Positions 33,379 through 43,728 of a stretch of DNA of 64,000 bases are shown in pieces; positions within the stretch are counted from its first letter, which is position 1; each line of letters starts with the position of its first letter. Under the pieces are notes generated by a model. The model ran no database searches. It had not been told where the DNA came from and saw nothing but the letters and a program-made list of their open reading frames with translations. The DNA lies in assembly GCA_022845955.1 (NCBI GenBank), contig AP025576.1, forward strand, positions 1,178,001-1,242,000, in the 5' to 3' direction. Made by a program: the position numbers and the translations under genes. The stretch comes from Lachnospiraceae bacterium. Its GTDB lineage: Bacteria; Bacillota; Clostridia; Lachnospirales; Lachnospiraceae.

Positions 33379-34809
33379 ATGGCAAAACAATATGAAACGG
33401 TTATCGGCCTGGAGGTCCATGTGGAACTGGCGACCAGAACTAAAATATTCTGCGGCTGTTCCACGGCCTTCGGCGGATCCCCCAACACCCATACCTGCCC
33501 GGTATGTACCGGCATGCCAGGTTCCCTTCCCGTTCTGAACAAACAGGTGGTGGAATATGCCGTGGGAGTCGGTCTGGCGGCAAACTGTACGATTACCAGG
33601 TACTCCAAATTCGACCGGAAAAACTACTTTTATCCCGATAATCCCCAGAACTATCAGATCTCCCAGCTGTACCTTCCCATTTGCAGAGACGGCTATGTGG
33701 AAATCGAAACAGCCGCAGGGGCCAAACGTGTGGGAATTCATGAAATCCACATGGAAGAGGATGCGGGAAAACTGATCCATGATGAGTGGGAGGACATTTC
33801 CCTGGTGGACTACAACCGTTCCGGCGTGCCTTTGATCGAAATCGTTTCCGAGCCGGATATGCGCAGCGCGGAGGAGGTCATAGCCTATCTGGAAAAGCTG
33901 AGGCTGATCATCCAATACCTGGGGGCTTCTGACTGTAAACTGCAGGAAGGAAGCATGCGTGCGGATGTCAATCTCTCCGTGAGAGAGGCAGGAACAACTG
34001 CATTGGGAACCAGGACGGAGATGAAAAACCTGAATTCCTTTAAAGCTATCGCCCGCGCCATTGAAGGGGAAAAAGAACGGCAGACGGCGCTTCTGGAGGA
34101 AGGGAAGATCGTGATCCAGGAAACCAGGCGCTGGGATGACAACAAAGAATATTCCTATGCCATGCGCTCCAAGGAGGACGCCCGGGATTACCGCTATTTT
34201 CCCGATCCGGATCTGCCGCCGGTATTTATCAGCGATAAATGGCTGGAACGAATCCGGAAAAAGCAGCCCGAATTCCGGACGGAAAAAAGGGAACGTTACA
34301 AAAAAGAATATCAGATTCCGGATAAAGACATAGAGATCATTACCGGATCCAAACGACTGGCAGATTTGTTTGAAGAGACGGCCAAAGCCTGCGGACAGCC
34401 CAAAAAGGCCAGCAACTGGATTATGGGAGAAACACTGCGTCTTTTGAAGGAAAGAGGGGAGGAGCCGGAGGATATCCGTTTCTCCCCGGCACATCTGGCA
34501 GCCCTGATAACGATGGCGGACAAAAAGGAAATCAACGGGAATACTGCAAAGGAAATTTTCGAAGTCATGTATGATACCGATGTGGATCCCCAACGGTATG
34601 CAGTGGAAAAAGGGCTGAAAACCGTGAATGACGAAGGCCTTCTGCGCAGTACGATAGAGAAGGTGGCAGCGGATAACCCGCAGTCTGTGGCGGATTATCA
34701 GAAAGGGAAAGAAAAGGCCATGGGCTTCCTGGTAGGGCAGACAATGAAAGCCATGAAGGGGAAAGCGGATCCGGCTATGGTGAATGCCATTTTAAAGGAA
34801 ATATTGTAA
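33379..34809 (+). CDS. gatB: Asp/Glu-tRNA amidotransferase subunit B
   Basis: This 476-residue subunit binds the misacylated tRNA, activates its side chain with ATP and adds the ammonia channelled from GatA. The family N-terminus YETVIGLEVHVEL is followed by zinc-site cysteines in CGCS and CPVCTGMPG. DYNRSGVPLIEIVSEPD comes next, and the C-terminal YqeY-like tail ends in DPAMVNAILKEIL. AAAGGAGG at 33363-33370 is the site for ATG 33379, inside the end of gatA, so coupling is likely. Because a GlnRS gene is present at 55658, the main role here should be Asn-tRNA(Asn). Confidence 0.96.
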   Translation: MAKQYETVIGLEVHVELATRTKIFCGCSTAFGGSPNTHTCPVCTGMPGSLPVLNKQVVEYAVGVGLAANCTITRYSKFDRKNYFYPDNPQNYQISQLYLPICRDGYVEIETAAGAKRVGIHEIHMEEDAGKLIHDEWEDISLVDYNRSGVPLIEIVSEPDMRSAEEVIAYLEKLRLIIQYLGASDCKLQEGSMRADVNLSVREAGTTALGTRTEMKNLNSFKAIARAIEGEKERQTALLEEGKIVIQETRRWDDNKEYSYAMRSKEDARDYRYFPDPDLPPVFISDKWLERIRKKQPEFRTEKRERYKKEYQIPDKDIEIITGSKRLADLFEETAKACGQPKKASNWIMGETLRLLKERGEEPEDIRFSPAHLAALITMADKKEINGNTAKEIFEVMYDTDVDPQRYAVEKGLKTVNDEGLLRSTIEKVAADNPQSVADYQKGKEKAMGFLVGQTMKAMKGKADPAMVNAILKEIL

Positions 34810-34861
34810 CGGATCATACCGGGGCGCCACGGGAATGGAAGCCCCGGTAATTGATTAAAAG

Positions 34862-34929
34862 CATAGGACTCAAATCTCGCAGTTGCCGAATGGCCATCCG
34901 CCGGCTGTCTGTGAGGTTTGAGTCCTATG
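34862..34929. terminator. 21-bp hairpin between convergent gatB and the GGDEF gene
   Basis: CATAGGACTCAAATCTCGCAG and CTGTGAGGTTTGAGTCCTATG pair over 21 bases with two mismatches or wobble pairs and a 26-base loop. There is no T run; it may still act on both convergent transcripts. Confidence 0.6.
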
Positions 34930-34949
34930 ACCCTATTGCCGGAAACGAT

Positions 34950-36143
34950 TCAGGAAAAATTCCCGGTGTCCTGCCCGCTGCAGTTCATGGCCACACAGTT
35001 GCGGCCGGAATTTTTTGCCCGGTAAAGCGCCCGGTCCGCCTGTTCATAGAGCGTGATAAAATCAAAGGGGGTCATAACGGAGGCGGCGCCAATGCTTACT
35101 GTGACAAATGGGCTGACCTCATCGTCTGCGGCAGGGAGCTTAAGCGCGAGTATTTCTGACAGAATCCGTTCTGCCATCCGAAGGATTTCATCCGGAGAAT
35201 AATCAACAAGGGCTACCAGGAATTCCTCTCCGCCGTAACGTGAGGTAATATCATAGGGGCCTTTTGTACATTCTTTTACCGTATCGGCCACTTTCTTCAG
35301 ACATTGATCGCCCTGCTCGTGTCCGAAACGATCATTATATTTTTTAAACAGATCGATATCTATCATCAGAAAGCCTGTGCGGACGGGATGGTCAAAACGG
35401 GGCAGAATTTCCTGCAGCTGTTCCTGTATTCCGCGGCGGTTACACAGGCCGGTCAGGGGATCCGTCCGGGCGAGATCCATCAGTTTCTGGTTGGAGATCT
35501 TCAACTGTGCCATCATAATCTCATTCATTTTATAAGAGCTGTAAAGCATGCGGGACAGAATCCATGCAAAAATGGCTATTAGCGGAAATTGCAGCATCTG
35601 CTGAGGTGCCAGCCCGCTGTAAAGGGCAAAGGAAAACATAACAGCCGTGTCTGCGCAGAACAGCAGAAGGGACTCCTTCCAGGTAAGGAGGGGAAACGCG
35701 GCTGTGAGGATGAGCAGATAGATGAAATTATTAGTGGAGCCTCTGGTGCAGATTTCCAACCAGATAAAGACCAGCATTCCCAGTGAAAAGAGCCACCAGA
35801 AGGAGCGGTAAAGAAGCCGGCAGTGCCCTGCGGCAGCAAAAGAACGGCGGAGCACCAGATAAGCCAGCAGGATGGCGGAGACCATCAGAAGAATCATCAG
35901 AATCCCCGCTGGCAGATAAGCAGCCCGCAGACTATCTTCTGAGGAAGTCAGAAGGATTGTTATCTGATTAATTATTTCAATCAACAAAATAATCGCGGCA
36001 AAAGGGATAAGCCTTTTGACGTTATTTTTAGCAATTTTAAGTGCAACCTTCTTCTCCAGCTCAGGAGAGTGCTCTTGCTGTGCTGTCTGAAAACGGAATA
36101 ATCCTTCTTTTTCTTCACGAAATATTCGTTTTATAAAAATCAT
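34950..36143 (-). CDS. Membrane diguanylate cyclase (GGDEF)
   Basis: This 397-residue protein has about six membrane segments between residues 45 and 215, followed by a GGDEF domain (about 225-390) that should make cyclic di-GMP in the cytoplasm. The active motif is SRYGGEEFLV, with the substrate-binding DIDLFKKYNDRFGHEQGD upstream; both look competent. An inhibitory RxxD site is not obvious. The membrane part is not a named MASE-type sensor that I recognise. It is transcribed from its own promoter and diverges from the second GGDEF gene. Confidence 0.9.
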   Translation of the reverse strand: MIFIKRIFREEKEGLFRFQTAQQEHSPELEKKVALKIAKNNVKRLIPFAAIILLIEIINQITILLTSSEDSLRAAYLPAGILMILLMVSAILLAYLVLRRSFAAAGHCRLLYRSFWWLFSLGMLVFIWLEICTRGSTNNFIYLLILTAAFPLLTWKESLLLFCADTAVMFSFALYSGLAPQQMLQFPLIAIFAWILSRMLYSSYKMNEIMMAQLKISNQKLMDLARTDPLTGLCNRRGIQEQLQEILPRFDHPVRTGFLMIDIDLFKKYNDRFGHEQGDQCLKKVADTVKECTKGPYDITSRYGGEEFLVALVDYSPDEILRMAERILSEILALKLPAADDEVSPFVTVSIGAASVMTPFDFITLYEQADRALYRAKNSGRNCVAMNCSGQDTGNFS

Positions 36144-36181
36144 AAGCTTCCTTTACGATCCTTTTCTAATAGAATAAAACC

Positions 36182-36211
36182 ATTATACTATAGCTCTTTG
36201 CATACCGTCAA
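36182..36211 (-). promoter_or_regulatory. Promoter of the membrane diguanylate cyclase gene
   Basis: On the minus strand TTGACG (36211-36206) and a perfect TATAAT (36187-36182) are 18 bases apart, about 40 bases before the ATG at 36143. Confidence 0.7.
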
Positions 36212-36264
36212 AATGATTTTATTGTCAAAAAGTCGGTTTTTTGATTATGATCATACAGCTTTTC

Positions 36265-36367
36265 CGTAACCGTTCAGACGCCCCCTTGTGTCCTGCGGCA
36301 TCCCCTTCCCTGCTTTTTCCTGGGGCGGCGGTGCTGCAGGACACAAAGGGGCGTCTGAACGGTTACG
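36265..36367. repeat. Large palindrome in the divergent GGDEF intergenic region
   Basis: Two 32-base arms (36265-36296 and 36336-36367) pair with one mismatch around a 39-base loop that holds a CCCC/GGGG inner stem. It lies upstream of both divergent genes, so it cannot be a terminator for either. The right arm end TCTGAACGGTTACGCT resembles the sequence at 15285-15300. The rest of the gap 36144-36494 shows only the minus-strand promoter and an AT-rich stretch. Confidence 0.8.
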
Positions 36368-36494
36368 CTTTTTCAATATAAATAATGACATTCCTGCTAC
36401 AAAACTTGATTTATTATTACTACTGTGATATTTTAAATTTATCTATGTTTATTTTTTCTGCCGGTAAGTAATGTCGGGTTTAAGGGGGGCTGCT

Positions 36495-37589
36495 ATGACT
36501 ATTGACCCTATAGAAAAAGAAATAAAAGAACTTCAGGAAGAAAATTCCCGGCTTAAAATGCTAAGTGAGGTTGACGGTCTGACCGGTCTTTACAACAGAG
36601 TGGCGGGAGAACGGATAATCAATGATAAGCTCCGTAAGAATGCCGGCGGCAATTTTATGGTAATAGATGTTGACGGTTTTAAAAGAATTAATGACAGATA
36701 CGGCCACCTGTTCGGAGATGATGTACTTCGGGGGCTGGCGGAGCTGATGAGGGATATTTTCCGAACGGAAAATCTGGTCGGCAGGTTCGGCGGTGATGAG
36801 TTTGTTGTTTTCACTACGGAGAAATGGGATTCCCGGAAGGCGATGGAAAAAGGGAAGGAGCTCATACGCCGTATGGAGGAAATGGGACGGAAAATGGGCG
36901 TGGAGGATCGGTTTTCCGCGACGATTGGGATGGCATCCTATCAGGATAAAGATACGTATTCATCCATGTTCAGCCGGGCGGATTATGCCTTGCTGGAAGG
37001 GAAAAAGAGCGGAAAGTCAACGGTTTACCTCTATCGTGAGAGACAGAAGGAACTGCCGCCGCCGGAGACGGCGGAAAACAAAGGGGCGGAGGATACCGGG
37101 ATAGACCGGGATATGGAGCTTATCTGGATGGAGCTGAGAGAGAAAGACAGGCCTCAGGGAGCGTATTGCCAGGATTATGAAACCTTTAAGCGTCTGTACC
37201 GTTTTGTGGAGCGGGGGCTTATGCGTGCACCCTCCAGTGCATATACAATACTGCTGACGCTGGTGGATGATAACAAGGCATATGTCACCCTTCAGGATAA
37301 AGAGCATCTGATGATAAGCCTGGGGAAAACCATTAAAGCCTCCCTTCGGAGCGGGGATGTATACACACAATACAGCAGCTGCCAGTATCTGCTGATGGTT
37401 ATGGGGACGAGCCTGGAAAATGCATGGAAGGTTGTGGAACGGGTCCGATCTAATTTTACAGGGGACGCACAGGAGTATTCCGTGTATATCGGTTCCAATA
37501 TACGGCCGCTGCAGTCGGCCGGAAGGGGCCTTTCCCATATGGAGGACACAAGCATAAAGAGTGGATGCAGCGATGGCAGGGACAACTAA
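36495..37589 (+). CDS. GGDEF protein with a second, degenerate GGDEF-like domain
   Basis: This 364-residue soluble protein starts with a short coiled coil (EKEIKELQEENSRLKMLSEVDGLTGLYNR), followed by an intact GGDEF domain with DVDGFKRINDRYGHLFGDD and GRFGGDEFVVF, so cyclic di-GMP synthesis is likely. After an acidic linker near residue 195 comes a second domain of about 130 residues (ETFKRLYRFVERGL, then IKASLRSGDVYTQYSSCQYLLMV). It has the strand-helix order of a GGDEF fold but lacks the motif. The same kind of domain ends the next protein. ATG 36495 follows AAGGGGGG; ATG 36471 has no site. Confidence 0.85.
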   Translation: MTIDPIEKEIKELQEENSRLKMLSEVDGLTGLYNRVAGERIINDKLRKNAGGNFMVIDVDGFKRINDRYGHLFGDDVLRGLAELMRDIFRTENLVGRFGGDEFVVFTTEKWDSRKAMEKGKELIRRMEEMGRKMGVEDRFSATIGMASYQDKDTYSSMFSRADYALLEGKKSGKSTVYLYRERQKELPPPETAENKGAEDTGIDRDMELIWMELREKDRPQGAYCQDYETFKRLYRFVERGLMRAPSSAYTILLTLVDDNKAYVTLQDKEHLMISLGKTIKASLRSGDVYTQYSSCQYLLMVMGTSLENAWKVVERVRSNFTGDAQEYSVYIGSNIRPLQSAGRGLSHMEDTSIKSGCSDGRDN

Positions 37590-37616
37590 GGAACAGAATG
37601 GAGTGCGGACAAAAGA

Positions 37617-38882
37617 ATGAATAGAAGGATGGAAGACAAGACAAGTTTGAAGGTACATATGTTAGGAGGCTTTTCCCTGGTTTACGGGGGGAAAACGATT
37701 CCCAATAATTATTCAGGAACATCTAAAATGATGCAGCTGTTCCAAATTCTTTTGTACGCAGGAAGGGACGGCATTCCCAGGGGCGAATTGATCAGCCGCC
37801 TCTATGAAAGAGAGAATCTGGAGGATGCAGGGGCAACGCTGCGGGTAAATATTTACAGGTTAAGAAAATACATACAAAAACTGAACTGCTTTGAAAATAC
37901 GGACTGTATCTGGTTCCAGGAGGGGATTTACCGCTGGAATTACTGTGCCGTCCCATTGGAACGGGATACGGATCTTTTCCTCACGACAGCGGAAGCTGCT
38001 TTGGAAGAGGAGGATCCGGATAAAAAGGTGGAGCTGTTAAAGGAAGCCTGCCGGATGTACCGGGGGGAATTCCTGCCGGAGCTGGCGGGGGAGGAATGGG
38101 TGGCCATAGAGAGCTGCAAGTACCAGAAGCTGTATGTGGACTGTATTAATGAAGCAGCCGTTCTTCTGAAGGAACGGGGGCAGTTCGGCGAACTTCTTGA
38201 GCTGAGCAGCCAGGCCAGCAGTATTTATTATTTTGAAGAATATTACCTGATGCAGATAGACTGTCTGATGGCTCTCGGCCGGTATAAGGAGGCAATGGAA
38301 ATTTATGAGACAGCCGCTTCCTTTTACTTTGAGGAGCTGGGGCTGGAGCCTTCGGAAGAGATGATGGACAGATTCCGGCAGATGAGGGAAAAAATCCATT
38401 ACAACGCATCGGTAATCAGTGATATCAAGCATGGCCTTCAGGAAGGGGAAAACAAAAACGGCGCCTACTTCTGCAGCTATCCCGGCTTTGTGGACTGCTA
38501 CCATATCGTCTGCCGTATGTCGGAACGGAGCGGACAGCCGGCATTTCTCATGCTCTGCACCCTGGTGGACGGGGAAGAACTTCCCCTTACAGAGGACGCA
38601 AGGCTCGGCAACTGCATGGATAAGCTCAAGAGCGCCATCCGCTCCGCACTGCGCCGGGGAGATTCCTTTACCCGCTATGGAAACAACCAGTTCCTGGTGC
38701 TTCTGGTGGGAATTAAACAGGAAAACTGTGCCATAACCCAGAGCCGGATAACCAACTGCTTCTTAAGCTATGGCCTGCGGGGAAAGATTACGGTACGTTA
38801 CGAGATCTATCCCGCAACGGAAGAGGACGGGACAGCCGGAAACCTGCTGTTCCATCAGCCTTCCGACTGGCAGAATACCTGA
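37617..38882 (+). CDS. SARP/BTAD-type regulator with a C-terminal GGDEF-like domain
   Basis: This 421-residue protein has an N-terminal OmpR-like winged helix (about 10-105: LKVHMLGGFSLVYGGKTIP, then GATLRVNIYRLRKYIQ) and a bacterial transcriptional activation (BTAD) TPR-like domain (about 115-265). The C-terminal domain of about 130 residues contains SAIRSALRRGDSFTRYGNNQFLVLLVG. That segment parallels IKASLRSGDVYTQYSSCQYLLMVMG in the preceding gene, so the two share a degenerate GGDEF-like module, probably for sensing or pairing. The gene starts 28 bases after the GGDEF gene. Target genes unknown. Confidence 0.85.
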   Translation: MNRRMEDKTSLKVHMLGGFSLVYGGKTIPNNYSGTSKMMQLFQILLYAGRDGIPRGELISRLYERENLEDAGATLRVNIYRLRKYIQKLNCFENTDCIWFQEGIYRWNYCAVPLERDTDLFLTTAEAALEEEDPDKKVELLKEACRMYRGEFLPELAGEEWVAIESCKYQKLYVDCINEAAVLLKERGQFGELLELSSQASSIYYFEEYYLMQIDCLMALGRYKEAMEIYETAASFYFEELGLEPSEEMMDRFRQMREKIHYNASVISDIKHGLQEGENKNGAYFCSYPGFVDCYHIVCRMSERSGQPAFLMLCTLVDGEELPLTEDARLGNCMDKLKSAIRSALRRGDSFTRYGNNQFLVLLVGIKQENCAITQSRITNCFLSYGLRGKITVRYEIYPATEEDGTAGNLLFHQPSDWQNT

Positions 38883-38911
38883 GTGGGGATTGGAAGAAAT
38901 GCCTTGTCCCG

Positions 38912-38963
38912 GGACATAAAAAGTACGCCGCTTTCAAATAAAAGCGGCGTACTTTTTATGTCC
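38912..38963. terminator. Strong bidirectional terminator
   Basis: GGACATAAAAAGTACGCCGC continues to a perfect 23-bp stem with a six-base loop; the right arm contains CTTTTTATG. It separates the BTAD gene from the convergent minus-strand gene. Confidence 0.88.
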
Positions 38964-38969
38964 GGTTCC

Positions 38970-39656
38970 CTACTCCATATCCAGGTATTCCAGGAATTTA
39001 ACAGCGTTATCCACATGATCCGAATTGATGACAATACCGAATAACGCATCATTAGTGACGGCATAAGCGCCGGTTTCCACTACCTTGGGGGCATCTGCAA
39101 GCTGGATCCCGATAGGAATTTCACCCTGATCATCCTCCGGCACATCATAATAAAAGAAACGATCCTGATACTTGTCAATCAGCTCCCGGGGAAGCACATC
39201 ATTCAGATTGCAGAAATAGCCGGGTTCCGCATAATTGGTAAAGGTCTGGGTATCCGCCATGATTACATCCAGCTCCTTGGCGGCAACCAGCGCCATAAGC
39301 TTCTGCACATTTGCCATGGTATATTGATCCGTGGCCTCCTCCTGTATGGTGAAATTCATTTCCAGGGAAGTGGCGTATTCCTCGGTATCAATCTGTGCAT
39401 ATTCATTGAAACCATCCATAAAAGGTTCCGTATCCATTTCGGAATAGCCGTTGATAAACAATACGGATAATGCGCTGTCCTTGGCCGTGGCAATGGTGTA
39501 AATCAGGTTGCCTGCGAAAGCAATAACCAGAATGGTGACCAGCGTCGGCATCCTGTAATATTCCCAAAAATAAAGAAACTTTTCTTTTACGGTTTTTCCG
39601 GCCAGTTTCTTGTGCTGGGCTTTGATTTCATCTGAAACGGAATTTCCATCTGCCAT
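38970..39656 (-). CDS. Single-pass membrane protein of unknown function
   Basis: This 228-residue protein has a soluble charged N-terminus (about 30 residues), one membrane segment at about 37-55 (MPTLVTILVIAFAGNLIY) and a 170-residue extracytoplasmic domain. The domain alternates strands and helices: LSVLFINGYSEMD, LMALVAAKELDVIMADTQTF, then IPIGIQLADAPKV and VINSDHVDNAVKFLEYLDME. The layout is like one lobe pair of a periplasmic-binding-protein fold tethered to the membrane, which is only an impression. Start ATG 39656 is chosen because GGAAGTGAGG lies six bases upstream. Unknown function. Confidence 0.75.
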   Translation of the reverse strand: MADGNSVSDEIKAQHKKLAGKTVKEKFLYFWEYYRMPTLVTILVIAFAGNLIYTIATAKDSALSVLFINGYSEMDTEPFMDGFNEYAQIDTEEYATSLEMNFTIQEEATDQYTMANVQKLMALVAAKELDVIMADTQTFTNYAEPGYFCNLNDVLPRELIDKYQDRFFYYDVPEDDQGEIPIGIQLADAPKVVETGAYAVTNDALFGIVINSDHVDNAVKFLEYLDME

Positions 39657-39817
39657 ATTCATCCTCACTTCCGCTGCTCGGTGCAGCTCTTTTGTCCTTT
39701 TTACTATGATAAGCGGTTGTTCAAATGATGTCAATGAAGCGTTTGGAACAACCTCTAAAATTTTTCTAAAATCCCTGTGAATTTTTGGCGAAACACAGGA
39801 TTTGAAGGGATTCTTAC

Positions 39818-39846
39818 TTGCAAGTTACAGGATTTTGTAATATCAT
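39818..39846 (+). promoter_or_regulatory. Promoter of the small membrane protein gene
   Basis: TTGCAA and TATCAT are 17 bases apart, about 50 bases before the ATG at 39900. A small AAATCCCTGTG/CACAGGATTT hairpin lies just upstream at about 39769-39803. Confidence 0.6.
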
Positions 39847-39899
39847 ATTACCTAAGAACGCGGCGGGTGAACTGTCTGGCTGAAAGGGTGGAATGTAAA

Positions 39900-40394
39900 A
39901 TGGAGACTTACGTGGAATGTATGGTTAAGAAAAAACCGAGCGGGGCTATGGCGGCTCTGAAAATAGTATTGATTGGTATTGCTGCGGTTACCGGGCTGCT
40001 TGGGCTGATGGGGCTTATCGTTTTCCTGATTGTGGCCGTGGTGGCAGGTGTCGGGGCCTATTTTGTGAATCTGAATGCCAATCTGGAGTATGAGTACCTG
40101 TATGTGGACAAACAGCTTACCGTGGATAAGATTATGGCGAGGACAAGACGTAAAAAGGTGGAGACCTTTGATATGGAGAGAATGGAGATTCTGGCTCCCA
40201 TCAAATCCTGGCATCTGGATGATTACAAAAACCGCCAGCTGAAGGAGATCAACTACAGCAGCGGTGTGGAGCAGCAGCCCGATATCCGTTACTGCATGAT
40301 ATATAATGGAGAGAAGAGGGTTATCTTCGAACCCAATGCGGCTATGGTAGCGGCAATTAAATCAATTGCACCAAGAAAAGTTTTTACGGATTGA
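39900..40394 (+). CDS. Conserved membrane protein of unknown function (DUF6106-like)
   Basis: This 164-residue protein has two close membrane helices at about residues 20-60, with a short charged N-terminus (METYVECMVKKKPSG). A cytoplasmic domain follows with NLNANLEYEYLYVDKQLTVDKIMARTRRKKVETFDMERMEI and IFEPNAAMVAAIKSIAPRKV, here quoted in parts. I recall this arrangement from a Lachnospiraceae family named DUF6106, but cannot confirm it. The domain resembles a single PH-like strand pattern. ATG 39900 follows GAAAGGGTGG. Its stop codon overlaps the guaB promoter. Confidence 0.75.
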   Translation: METYVECMVKKKPSGAMAALKIVLIGIAAVTGLLGLMGLIVFLIVAVVAGVGAYFVNLNANLEYEYLYVDKQLTVDKIMARTRRKKVETFDMERMEILAPIKSWHLDDYKNRQLKEINYSSGVEQQPDIRYCMIYNGEKRVIFEPNAAMVAAIKSIAPRKVFTD

Positions 40395-40419
40395 CAAGCG
40401 TCCGTAAGTCTGGTACACT
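40391..40419 (+). promoter_or_regulatory. Promoter of guaB, overlapping the upstream stop codon
   Basis: A perfect TTGACA at 40391-40396, sharing TGA with the preceding gene's stop, and TACACT after 17 bases. The arrangement (GGATTGACAA) is the same as before glnA at 25005. Confidence 0.65.
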
Positions 40420-40430
40420 TTTCAAAACAC

Positions 40431-42098
<1,668 letters not shown>

Positions 42099-42121
42099 AG
42101 AGCAATGATAATTGCAGAAAC

Positions 42122-42165
42122 AAGCTGTCTCAATGGCCCTGCAGGGCTTTTGAGGCAGCTTTTTT
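42122..42165. terminator. Intrinsic terminator of guaB
   Basis: AAGCTGTCTCAA and TTGAGGCAGCTT pair with one wobble; an inner GCCCTGCAGGGC stem completes the hairpin and TTTTT follows. Confidence 0.88.
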
Positions 42166-42214
42166 ATACCAGCAGCAATAAACAGGAAAGAAAGCAATAT
42201 AGGAGAAAGAGGAT

Positions 42215-42826
42215 ATGGATTTAAAAGAAGTAAAGGAACGGATGCAGACCGGAAAGCTGTATTTCCCTACGGAGGAGGATCTGTTAAGCGAACAGGCGGA
42301 ATGGATGGAACTATTATATGACTTTAACAGCACACGCCCTTCGGAAGGGAAAAAGCGGGCAGAGCTGCTGGAAAAACTCCTGGGCGGGGTCGGAAAGAAT
42401 TGTTATGTGGAACCGCCTCTTCATGCCAACTGGGGATGCAATACGTATATGGGCGACGACGTATATGCCAACTTTAACCTGACCCTGGTGGATGATGTGA
42501 AGATTACCATCGGAAACCATGTGATGTTCGGCCCGAATGTGACGGTGGCTACGGCCGGCCATCCGGTGGAGCCGAATCTCCGTTCCAGGCAGGCACAGTA
42601 TAACCTGCCGGTAAATATCGGGGATAATGTGTGGATAGGAGCGGGGTCGGTAATCCTGCCCGGCGTGACCATCGGGGATAATACGGTCATTGGAGCAGGC
42701 AGTATTGTTACCAAGGATATCCCCGCCAATGTGGTGGCTTATGGCAATCCCTGCAGAGTGGTGAGGGAAATCGGGGAACGGGATCGGAAAATTTATTACC
42801 GGGATCGGGAGATCGATCTGGAGTAA
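42215..42826 (+). CDS. Maltose/galactoside O-acetyltransferase family protein
   Basis: This 203-residue enzyme moves an acetyl group from acetyl-CoA to a sugar hydroxyl. The N-terminal Mac domain (ERMQTGKLYFPTEEDLLSEQ) is followed by left-handed beta-helix hexapeptide repeats (ITIGNHVMFGPNVTV, VWIGAGSVILPGVTIGDNTV). The catalytic His is in TAGHPVE, and the end YGNPCRVVREI is typical. Sugar acceptor unknown. The ATG follows AGGAGAAAGAGG. It comes after the guaB terminator and probably has its own promoter. Confidence 0.9.
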   Translation: MDLKEVKERMQTGKLYFPTEEDLLSEQAEWMELLYDFNSTRPSEGKKRAELLEKLLGGVGKNCYVEPPLHANWGCNTYMGDDVYANFNLTLVDDVKITIGNHVMFGPNVTVATAGHPVEPNLRSRQAQYNLPVNIGDNVWIGAGSVILPGVTIGDNTVIGAGSIVTKDIPANVVAYGNPCRVVREIGERDRKIYYRDREIDLE

Positions 42827-42845
42827 GGCACCGCTGCCGGGATGT

Positions 42846-43445
42846 TCAGATCAGCAGCTGTTCCCCCTTTACCCGGACAATACCGGCATTATCCGGTTTA
42901 TAGCGGGAGGCCATCTGGGAAAAAGGGGTGTTGTTCAGATATGCCATAAGTGACATGATAACGGCGCTGTGGGTAACCAGCAGAAGGGAATGGGAATGAG
43001 GGCCGCAGCAGGCGGCTTCGGTTTCTTCTTTCACCAGACTGCGCAGGGAGGGAAGCAGCCTGTCCAGCAGATCCTGGTAGGATTCCCCCATAGGTGTTCT
43101 CTGGTATCTCCGGTTTTCATACCATGCGGTGAATTCTTCCGGATACTGTTCCTTCACCTGGCCCCAGGTGAGACCCTCCCATAAGCCGAAATGGATTTCT
43201 TCCAGCCCATCCCTTACCACACATGCAACGCCCAGCGTATCCGCCGCAATCTGTGCGGTCTGCAAGGCTCTTTTCTGCCGGCTGGTATATATCCGCTCCG
43301 GCCTGATGCCGTTGGTTTCCAGATGCTGTGCCAGCAGGGCGGCCTGGGCCACACCGCTTTCATTTAAGTCCGTATCCGCACTTCCCTGGATCCGTTTCTG
43401 TCTATTCCAGTCCGTTTCCCCATGTCTTGCAAAGAAAAGATTCAT
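42846..43445 (-). CDS. Histidine phosphatase family protein
   Basis: This 199-residue cytoplasmic phosphatase of the phosphoglycerate-mutase-like fold has the RHG motif with catalytic H8 in FARHGETDWN. R and E follow in YTSRQKRALQTA and GLEEIHFGLWEG, and the second catalytic His is in LLVTHSAVIMSLM. The size and pattern fit the CobC/GpmB/PhoE branch; the substrate cannot be told. It is convergent with the acetyltransferase gene, with only 19 bases between stops. Upstream is a doubled 13-bp TTTATAATATACG at about 43461-43487. Confidence 0.9.
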   Translation of the reverse strand: MNLFFARHGETDWNRQKRIQGSADTDLNESGVAQAALLAQHLETNGIRPERIYTSRQKRALQTAQIAADTLGVACVVRDGLEEIHFGLWEGLTWGQVKEQYPEEFTAWYENRRYQRTPMGESYQDLLDRLLPSLRSLVKEETEAACCGPHSHSLLLVTHSAVIMSLMAYLNNTPFSQMASRYKPDNAGIVRVKGEQLLI

Positions 43446-43728
43446 AATACGTTTCTCCTGTTTTATAATATACGTTTATAATATACGCAAACTCCGTATC
43501 TGCATTTTAGCATAGCCGGGAAAAGAAATCCATAAGCCGGCAGGGGGAAACGGGCAGGCAAAACCGCAGGGAGGGGGACAAGGGGCTGTGAACAGTAACC
43601 GATTGCGTGAAAAGTATCTTTGCCAAACCAGGAATGCATGGCTGAATAGCAGCAAATATGCTATCATAAGGATAAGGGAAACAAAGGTATCGTTTTGTTG
43701 CGTTATTGGGCGCGGATGGGAGCAGCAA

